Shown here piece after piece: positions 26,701 through 32,413 of a stretch of 32,413 nucleotides of DNA. Below the pieces are notes generated by a model, which saw nothing but the letters and a program-made list of their open reading frames with translations, was not told the origin of the DNA and searched no databases. The position numbers and the translations under genes were made by a program. Positions within the stretch are counted from its first letter, which is position 1. Every line of letters starts with the position of its first letter. This DNA is from Prochlorococcus sp. AG-679-P15. GTDB taxonomy: Bacteria > Cyanobacteriota > Cyanobacteriia > PCC-6307 > Cyanobiaceae. The DNA lies in assembly GCA_003210695.1 (NCBI GenBank), contig QCUW01000010.1, forward strand, positions 1 through 32,413, read 5' to 3'.

Positions 26701-28068
26701 TTAAAGAAGACCTACTGGATCAGCGGCAACATCATCTGAAATTTTATTATCACCACCAGGGGGCTTATCTTTCAAAACAACTCTTAAAAGAACAGGAGCA
26801 AGGAATGTTGTTCCAATGACCATTAATAAAATTGCTGCCTCAAGTGAGGGTGTTAAAAGCTTAGCACTTGTTCCTAATCCAAGAAAAATCAATCCGACTT
26901 CTCCTCTAGGCATCATTCCTAAACCTACAACTAATCTATTTGTAGGTTTATCACTTGAAAAAACCCATCCAGATGCAATTTTTCCAATAATTGCAACAAC
27001 TAATAAAAATCCTGCCACTACTAGAGCAGACCTACTTGCAGGATCTAAAGGGTTAATAACTGATAAATCCATACCAGCTCCTACAAGTACAAAAAAGATA
27101 GTCGCGAATAATGAAACCAATGGCAAAACCGATTGCTGGATAGCATGGTTATTTTTAGAACTACTAAGAATTAAACCAGCTGCAAAAGCCCCTAAAGCTG
27201 CTTCAAGGCCTATTGCCGTTGCGACAAAACAACATAACACTAGAATTACAAAAGAAGCCACGACTACAGCACCAGGTGCTTTTAACCTATCAAGAAGCCA
27301 ATCAAATCCAGGTGCTGCTGTTCTACTTAATGCAATAGCAGCAATTACAAAAACAACAGCTGCAGCGACTAATTTGACTATGGGAGCAATTTCTAATGAA
27401 CCTCCTGCAGCTAGAGCTACAACAACTGCAAGAATAACAATACCCAAAATATCATCTAAAACTGCCGCACCAATAACAATTTGACCTTCTCTTGTTTTTA
27501 AATATCCTAATTCACCAAAAACACTTGCAGTAATTCCAATACTTGTAGCAGTCATTGATGCCCCTGCAAAAACTGCAGGGATGAGATCTACTTGGAAAAT
27601 AAACATTAATCCCAGAGTACCAAATGCAAAAGGCAGAATTACCCCTGCCATAGCAACAGTAAAAGCCTGCGCACCAACCGCTACTAATTCTTCTAATTCA
27701 CTTTCTAATCCTGTCAAGAAAAGAAGTGCATACAAACCTAGTGTAGCAACGGCTTGCAGGGAGGGAAAACTCTCAAAATAAACATCAGGAACAGCTTCAG
27801 GTGGTATTGATGCTAACGAGCTAATTATGTTGACTAATCCTTGATTCAATTCAGTATGAGCAGAGGGTGGTATGAGCAAATGGAAACCAGATGCACCTAT
27901 AACAACCCCTGCTAAAAGCTCTCCCACAATAGTAGGTAAACTTAGTCTTACTAACACTTCTGCTAATGCTCTAGCAGCCAAGAATATCAATAGAAATCTA
28001 ATAACTCCTATTAGCGTTTCAGCAACTTCTAAGTCATGTGCACTTAATTCAGCTAGTAAAGGATACAT
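26701..28068 (-). CDS. CPA2-family Na+(K+)/H+ antiporter, NapA/NhaS3-like
   Basis: 455 residues, about 12-13 hydrophobic segments, no soluble TrkA-N regulatory domain at the C-terminus. Helix motifs include PTIVGELLAGVVIGASGF, LTGLESELEEL, the ion-binding Asp pair in GAAVLDDILGIVIL near residue 203-204, EAALGAFAAGLILSS and a conserved MMPRGEVGLIFLGLG. The adjacent Asp-Asp is typical of electrogenic CPA2 exchangers such as NapA. It probably keeps Na+ and pH balance in the plasma or thylakoid membrane of a marine cell. It diverges from glgP over 154 bases and precedes the hydrolase gene (43-base gap). Confidence 0.92.
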   Translation of the reverse strand: MYPLLAELSAHDLEVAETLIGVIRFLLIFLAARALAEVLVRLSLPTIVGELLAGVVIGASGFHLLIPPSAHTELNQGLVNIISSLASIPPEAVPDVYFESFPSLQAVATLGLYALLFLTGLESELEELVAVGAQAFTVAMAGVILPFAFGTLGLMFIFQVDLIPAVFAGASMTATSIGITASVFGELGYLKTREGQIVIGAAVLDDILGIVILAVVVALAAGGSLEIAPIVKLVAAAVVFVIAAIALSRTAAPGFDWLLDRLKAPGAVVVASFVILVLCCFVATAIGLEAALGAFAAGLILSSSKNNHAIQQSVLPLVSLFATIFFVLVGAGMDLSVINPLDPASRSALVVAGFLLVVAIIGKIASGWVFSSDKPTNRLVVGLGMMPRGEVGLIFLGLGTSAKLLTPSLEAAILLMVIGTTFLAPVLLRVVLKDKPPGGDNKISDDVAADPVGLL

Positions 28069-28089
28069 TTTAAATGCGAGGTGATTAAT

Positions 28090-28110
28090 ACTATCTAATT
28101 GGAAGATAGT
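28090..28110. promoter_or_regulatory. Perfect 7-bp inverted repeat between napA-like gene and glgP
   Basis: ACTATCT-AATTGGA-AGATAGT lies 22 bases before the antiporter ATG and about 110 bases before the glgP ATG. It could be an operator or an RNA hairpin in the antiporter leader. There is no T run, so it is not a terminator. Function is unknown. Confidence 0.3.
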
Positions 28111-28222
28111 TTATAGAGGGCCCACTTTGACGCAGTATGTAAAAAAAAGCAAAAATACTCAACAAGTGTGGATCTGAAGTTACAACAAAGAATTTTTTCA
28201 AAAACTGGCTATTGTCTTATAT

Positions 28223-30769
28223 ATGTCAAATCCAATGAACTCCAACGAACCATTTGATCTGCGATTGCCTACACCTGGCTGCTACTTAGATCCAGAAAAA
28301 GCTGGCATGGATTCCGAAGCGCTTTTCAAAGGAATGACGGCGCACCTATTCTTTACTCTTGGTAAATTAGCAACCTCCGCAAGTCCTCATGACTTGTACA
28401 TGGCTCTAAGTTATGCGGTTAAAGATAGATTAATGACAAGATATTTAGCTAGTCAAGAACTTATACGAAAAAAGCCTCAAAAAACAGTCGCTTACTTATC
28501 AGCAGAATTTTTAATAGGTCCGCAATTAAGCAACAACTTGTTAAATCTCGGCATAACAAAAGAAGCAGAAGATGCTCTAAAAAGATTTGGAATAGAATCA
28601 TTATCAACAATTCTCGAGGTCGAAGAAGAACCAGGTTTAGGTAACGGTGGTCTGGGTAGACTTGCTGCTTGTTATATGGAATCTTTAGCCTCCTTACAAG
28701 TTCCTGCAGTTGGTTATGGTATAAGATATGAATTTGGAATATTTAACCAGTTAATTAGAGACGGTTGGCAAGTTGAAGTTACTGACAAATGGCTTAAAGG
28801 AGGCTGGCCATGGGAATTACCTCAACCTGACGAGTCTTGTTTTGTTGGTTTTGGTGGAAGAACTGAAAGTTATAGAGACGATAAAGGCAACTACCGATCA
28901 AGATGGATTCCCTCTGAACATGCGATTGGAGTTCCTCATGATGTTCCAGTATTAGGCTATAGAGTAAATACTTGCGACAGATTAAGATTATGGAGAGCTG
29001 ATGCGACAGAAAGTTTTGATTTTTATGCTTTTAATATTGGTGATTATTATGGTGCGGTAGAAGAAAAAGTTGCTTCTGAGACTTTATCAAAAGTTCTTTA
29101 CCCAAATGACGGAACTGATGAAGGAAGAAGATTAAGACTAAAACAGCAACATTTCTTTGTTAGTTGTTCTCTCCAAGATATGTTGAGAAGTCTTGAAAAA
29201 AGATCTATCCCAGTAATAGATTTTGCTAAACATTGGACTGTTCAGTTAAATGACACTCATCCTGCTATTGCAGTAGCTGAATTAATGAGACTATTAATAG
29301 ATCAATATCAAGTAGGTTGGGATAAAGCATGGAATATAACTACTTCATCAGTAGCCTACACAAATCATACATTACTCCCTGAAGCATTAGAAAAATGGGA
29401 TTTAAGCCTTTTTAGCGATTTACTTCCTCGTCATTTAGAAATTATTTACGAAGTAAATTGGAGATTTTTACAACAATTAAGACTTCGTTATCCAGGCGAT
29501 GACAAAATCTTACAGAAACTATCCATAATTGATGAAGAAGGTTCTAAGTCAGTGAGAATGGCTCATTTGGCTACTATTGGAGCCCATCATATCAATGGAG
29601 TTGCTGCGCTTCACTCCGATCTTATAAAGAGGCAACTTCTTCCAGAATTTGCAGAACTTTGGCCAGAAAAGTTTACTAATGTAACTAATGGAGTGACTCC
29701 TAGAAGATGGGTTGCTTTAGCAAATCCATCTTTGTCCAATTTATTAGAGAAAGAAGTAGGTCCAAATTGGATAACTAATATGGAACTTTTGAAGAACTTA
29801 GAAAAGAAAAAAGATGATGTAAATTTCCTTCAGCAATTTGAAGAAACTAAATTAATTGGAAAACGTAAATTAGCTACCTTTATCCATTCTAAAACAGGTA
29901 TCCTTGTTGATCCCTCAAGTATGTTTGATGTTCAGGTAAAAAGAATTCATCAATATAAAAGACAACATTTAAATGCTTTGCAAATTATTGCTCAGTATTT
30001 AAAAATAAAAAATGGCACAAATAAATTTAAAGCTCCGCGAACAGTAATTTTTGGTGGTAAAGCTGCTCCTGGTTACTTTATGGCTAAATTAATGATCCGA
30101 TTTATAAATGGTATCGCAGATGTAGTAAATTCAGACCCAGATATGGAAGGACTTTTAAGAGTTGTTTTCTTGCCGGACTATAATGTAAAGCTTGGAGAAA
30201 TAGTATATCCTGCAACAGATCTATCTGAACAAATTTCAACTGCAGGCAAAGAAGCTTCAGGCACAGGAAATATGAAATTTGCTATGAATGGAGCCTTGAC
30301 TATAGGAACTCTTGATGGAGCAAATGTAGAATTGAGAGATCTAGTGAAGAAAGAAAATTTCTTCCTTTTTGGAAAAACTGAAAGCGAAATAATGAACTTA
30401 AAAAATAATGGCTATTCTCCCAAAACTTTCATTAACAAGTGTCCAGAGTTAAAAGAAGTAATACGCTTAATAGAGATAGGTCACTTTAGTAATGGCGATA
30501 AGGAATTATTCAAACCTTTATTAAATAGCTTGACTGGACATGATCCATTTTTCGTAATGGCTGATTTCGAAGACTATTTAAATAAACAAGATGAAGTAAA
30601 CAATGTTTGGAATAACAAAAAAGCATGGAATAAAATGGCTCTATTAAATACTGCAAGATCAGGATATTTTTCTTCAGATAGATCAATTAGAGAATATTGC
30701 GAATCTATTTGGAAAGTTTCACCTATGCCAGTCGAAATTACATGTGATATTGAAGAAGTCACTACTTAG
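28223..30769 (+). CDS. glgP: Glycogen phosphorylase
   Basis: Releases glucose 1-phosphate from glycogen with inorganic phosphate, the main step of night-time glycogen use. 848 residues, normal length. Motifs seen are TVAYLSAEFLIGPQL, EEEPGLGNGGLGRLAACYMES, VPAVGYGIRYEFGIF, WTVQLNDTHPAIAVAE, RIHQYKRQHLNAL, and the pyridoxal-phosphate site EASGTGNMKFAMNG near residue 676-689 with the Schiff-base Lys. The ATG chosen gives MSNPMNSNEPFDLRLP; the second Met four codons on is an alternative. Divergent from the antiporter gene. Downstream lies a 400-base stretch without an intact gene. Confidence 0.97.
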   Translation: MSNPMNSNEPFDLRLPTPGCYLDPEKAGMDSEALFKGMTAHLFFTLGKLATSASPHDLYMALSYAVKDRLMTRYLASQELIRKKPQKTVAYLSAEFLIGPQLSNNLLNLGITKEAEDALKRFGIESLSTILEVEEEPGLGNGGLGRLAACYMESLASLQVPAVGYGIRYEFGIFNQLIRDGWQVEVTDKWLKGGWPWELPQPDESCFVGFGGRTESYRDDKGNYRSRWIPSEHAIGVPHDVPVLGYRVNTCDRLRLWRADATESFDFYAFNIGDYYGAVEEKVASETLSKVLYPNDGTDEGRRLRLKQQHFFVSCSLQDMLRSLEKRSIPVIDFAKHWTVQLNDTHPAIAVAELMRLLIDQYQVGWDKAWNITTSSVAYTNHTLLPEALEKWDLSLFSDLLPRHLEIIYEVNWRFLQQLRLRYPGDDKILQKLSIIDEEGSKSVRMAHLATIGAHHINGVAALHSDLIKRQLLPEFAELWPEKFTNVTNGVTPRRWVALANPSLSNLLEKEVGPNWITNMELLKNLEKKKDDVNFLQQFEETKLIGKRKLATFIHSKTGILVDPSSMFDVQVKRIHQYKRQHLNALQIIAQYLKIKNGTNKFKAPRTVIFGGKAAPGYFMAKLMIRFINGIADVVNSDPDMEGLLRVVFLPDYNVKLGEIVYPATDLSEQISTAGKEASGTGNMKFAMNGALTIGTLDGANVELRDLVKKENFFLFGKTESEIMNLKNNGYSPKTFINKCPELKEVIRLIEIGHFSNGDKELFKPLLNSLTGHDPFFVMADFEDYLNKQDEVNNVWNNKKAWNKMALLNTARSGYFSSDRSIREYCESIWKVSPMPVEITCDIEEVTT

Positions 30770-31177
30770 GATTATTTTTATTCAAGTAAATCTAGCGTTT
30801 CATGCAATAATCTATTGAAAATTAATTTATGGTATTCAATGACTAAGATGTCAACTAAAGCTTCAATGGAATATTAATAATCATCAAAATTTTCCAGCTC
30901 ATTTATTGCAACTATAATTTCTATATCAGCAATATTATTATCTTTTATAAGATTATCTTTAATATATTCCTCAGATTGTTGCTTTTGTAATTCTTAATTA
31001 AATCTGCCACGAAAAAATCTAAAAGATTATAGGGATGCCCAATTCATTTACTGTTAAACTTTAGTAGTAGAAAATTCTCAAATGAAACGATCATGTTTTT
31101 TATATAATCTCTGACAATGAGCCAATTAACATGATTCTTTTTTCTAAAAAATAAATAAATTTTTTTATATCATTGCG
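30770..31177. other. Gap after glgP without an intact gene
   Basis: About 400 bases. On the plus strand I see only short frames. On the minus strand there are two adjoining protein-like frames that look like a frameshifted small gene (listed separately). No clear hairpin plus T run marks the end of glgP. Confidence 0.5.
30874..31043 (-). pseudogene. Remnant of a small gene, frameshifted
   Basis: Reading the minus strand, 31043-30993 gives IGHPYNLLDFFVADLIK and 30993-30874 in the next frame gives ELQKQQSEEYIKDNLIKD and on to LENFDDY before a TAA. The two join as DLIK-ELQ if one G is restored (AAG GAA against the AAGAA present at 30991-30995). The joined product is acidic, helical and about 56 residues, unlike random AT-rich translation. 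Upstream an in-frame TGA (31044-31046) separates it from a possible ATG at 31094, so the start is also broken or is a different codon. It could be a decayed gene, a sequencing error, or coincidence. Confidence 0.35.
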
Positions 31178-31510
31178 CTATTTAGGCATGATTGATGGGC
31201 CATCCAATAATTCGTCATTTTCATCAAGAGAATCCGGGCTATCAGGTAAAGGGATTTCAATACTGGTAACCAAAGTAATTACATCTCTTAATCTCATTGA
31301 GTCTGCAAACCATCCCATTGCTTGTTCAGCATCACCTCGCTTTTCGGCATCATTTGCTTGATCTTCATGAGCCTCTGCTAATAAAGAAAGCCAACAAAGA
31401 CATCTTGCTTGCACTATTGATAGGTCTACATCTTTAGGTTGAGATTTAGAAATACGTTCATGCTCTTGTTGAATTAAGAGTTTTAGACGCATATCATGAA
31501 GCTTAGCCAT
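31178..31510 (-). CDS. Small hypothetical protein, helical
   Basis: 110 residues that I do not recognise. It is mostly helical and acidic at the C-terminus (PLPDSPDSLDENDELLDG). Its middle holds LSIVQARCLCWLSLLAEAHE followed by EQAMGWFADSMRLRDVITLV, an arrangement of two helices with Ala and Trp positions that could pack as a helical bundle or TPR-like pair. There is no signal peptide or transmembrane helix. The tRNA-Arg gene lies 79 bases upstream on the same strand. It has the base composition of the neighbours and reads like a real picocyanobacterial protein. Confidence 0.75.
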   Translation of the reverse strand: MAKLHDMRLKLLIQQEHERISKSQPKDVDLSIVQARCLCWLSLLAEAHEDQANDAEKRGDAEQAMGWFADSMRLRDVITLVTSIEIPLPDSPDSLDENDELLDGPSIMPK

Positions 31511-31589
31511 AAAAGCTTTATTACTAATTACACACTAGCTAGAGAGTTGCAAAATTGCACATATACTACATATAGTTTATTAACTGTAA

Positions 31590-31663
<74 letters not shown>

Positions 31664-31688
31664 AAGAGATGTTTTTTGGGTTAACAGG

Positions 31689-31694
31689 TATTAT
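31689..31694 (+). promoter_or_regulatory. Putative -10 of rnpB
   Basis: TATTAT ends 7 bases before the predicted rnpB 5' end at 31702, the expected spacing. No convincing -35 is seen. Confidence 0.45.
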
Positions 31695-31695
31695 G
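31690..31695 (-). promoter_or_regulatory. Putative -10 of tRNA-Arg
   Basis: CATAAT on the minus strand lies 26 bases before the tRNA 5' end and shares five bases with the rnpB -10 on the other strand. Confidence 0.3.
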
Positions 31696-31701
31696 CTAAA
31701 A

Positions 31702-32078
31702 GGAAGCAGGAGAGGCGATCGCAAAAAAGTTTTATTTTCAAAACGAAATAAAACTTTTTTGAGGAAAGTCCGGGCTCCCATATGGTCAGGCTTGCTGGGT
31801 AATTCCCAGTACGGGTAACCGTGAGGAAAGTGCCACAGAAACATACCGCCTAATACTTTCTAGTATGGCAAGGGTGCAATGGTGCGGTAAGAGCGCACCA
31901 GCAACATTGAGAAGTGTTGGCTAGGTAAACCCCGGCTGGGAGCAAGGCTTAGTAGATTTATGACCATTAAAAAATCTACTTTTAAGCGCCGCTTGAGGCT
32001 GTGAAGTAATTCAAGTCCTAGATAGATGATTGCCCATCTTAATTAAGGTGAACAGAACCCGGCTTATGACCTGCTTTC
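31702..32078 (+). ncRNA. rnpB: RNase P RNA, bacterial type A
   Basis: Catalytic RNA that removes 5' leaders of tRNA precursors. The 5' GGAAGCAGG pairs with the 3' CCTGCTTTC to close P1. GAGGAAAGTCCGGGCTC (31761-31777) is the universally conserved region I. ACAGAAACATACCGCC (near 31836-31851) and the 3' AACAGAACCCGGCTTA-type block (32050-32065) are other conserved pieces, with pseudoknot P4 formed between the two ends. Length about 377 is usual for cyanobacteria. Between P2 and region I is a long AT-rich hairpin (31722-31761) in the P3 position. The ends are estimated from P1 and may differ by a few bases. rnc, another RNA-processing gene, follows 25 bases later. Confidence 0.95.
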
Positions 32079-32103
32079 TATTTAAAGAAAACATCTAATC
32101 TAT

Positions 32104-32413
32104 ATGGATAACTTAATTAATAAAAAAAGAACTGAACAAATTATTAAGTTTTTAAACTCTCTAGATATTAAATCGAAAAGATTTATTGAAATTATAAACA
32201 AAAAGGATGAACTCATAATTCGTAATTTCAATGAAGCATTGACCCACTCCTCAGCAAATAAAGTAGTTAATTATGAGAAATTAGAATTCTTTGGCGATGC
32301 TGTTCTTAGGTTATCAGCATCAGATTTCATAGAGAGAACATATAACAATATGAGTGTAGGAAATAGATCAGAACTAAGATCTCAAATTGTAAGTGATGAA
32401 TGGTTAACTAAAT
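32104..32413 (+). CDS. rnc: Ribonuclease III, N-terminal part (runs off window)
   Basis: 103 codons are visible from the ATG to the right edge. The nuclease signature KLEFFGDAVLRLSASDF near residue 58-74 carries the metal-binding Glu and Asp. The preceding ALTHSSANK and the following RSELRSQIVSDEWL match the RNase III endonuclease domain. The double-stranded-RNA-binding domain, if present, lies outside the window. RNase III cleaves double-stranded precursors of rRNA and antisense RNA duplexes. It lies just after rnpB on the same strand, so the two may share transcripts. Confidence 0.95.
   Translation, partial: MDNLINKKRTEQIIKFLNSLDIKSKRFIEIINKKDELIIRNFNEALTHSSANKVVNYEKLEFFGDAVLRLSASDFIERTYNNMSVGNRSELRSQIVSDEWLTK

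Noticed and set aside
26816-27484. 222-codon plus-strand open frame opposite the antiporter gene
   Set aside because: It is Thr/Pro/Ala-rich, as expected for the antisense of hydrophobic-helix codons, and the minus-strand gene has clear CPA2 motifs.

Overview
The window comes from an AT-rich, compact cyanobacterial chromosome, most likely a high-light-adapted Prochlorococcus. The evidence is psaD (photosystem I), a ho1-pebA-pebB bilin set, a cyanobacterial-type gshA, a CCB2/CCB4-like cytochrome b6f assembly factor, a fused panC-cmk gene, a CPA2/NapA antiporter, very short intergenic gaps and A/T-biased codon use. There is no IS element, prophage, integrase or CRISPR array. This is core-genome sequence, and the less expected signals are small genes, decayed frames and overlapping regulatory sites.

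Region 1 (1-10363, all minus strand) reads in the order mrp, rodA, a sensor histidine kinase, psaD, trpE, gshA, ppc and a partial GNAT-like gene that runs off the left edge. Spacing is extremely tight: rodA/kinase overlap as ATGA, trpE/gshA abut, and the GNAT-like gene starts one codon after the ppc stop in the same frame. Region 2 (10520-14593) holds hemF (+), a CCB2/CCB4-like membrane protein (-), a DEDDy exonuclease (+), a small hypothetical (-), a lipid-A-disaccharide-synthase-related glycosyltransferase (-) and tRNA-Cys(GCA) (+), which lies head to head with the start of the glycosyltransferase gene.

Region 3 (14594-18698) has a gap of about 500 bases with no convincing gene. It is followed by a 52-residue four-cysteine protein translationally coupled to a 212-residue hypothetical (both minus), purM (-) and panC-cmk (+). 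Region 4 (18701-21889, minus) is the bilin operon ho1-pebA-pebB, followed by a low-molecular-weight protein tyrosine phosphatase gene and preceded by a 145-residue hypothetical. It makes phycoerythrobilin from heme, although this group is known to lack classical phycobilisomes.

Region 5 (22104-28068) has icd (+), then a minus-strand run of napA-type antiporter, alpha/beta hydrolase, aldose-1-epimerase-like protein and a DUF1537 four-carbon acid-sugar kinase. Region 6 (28223-32413) has glgP (+), a 400-base stretch with remnants of a frameshifted small gene (-), a 110-residue hypothetical (-), tRNA-Arg(CCU) (-), the RNase P RNA gene rnpB (+) with an unusually long AT-rich P3 hairpin, and the 5' part of rnc (+).

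Metabolically the window combines carbon entry (ppc, icd), glycogen breakdown (glgP), tryptophan, glutathione, purine, pantothenate/CoA and heme/bilin synthesis, and photosystem I function. I see no convincing novel multi-gene system. The best leads are the coupled four-Cys small protein, the degenerate histidine kinase beside rodA and psaD, the GNAT frame directly behind ppc, and the long rnpB P3 arm.
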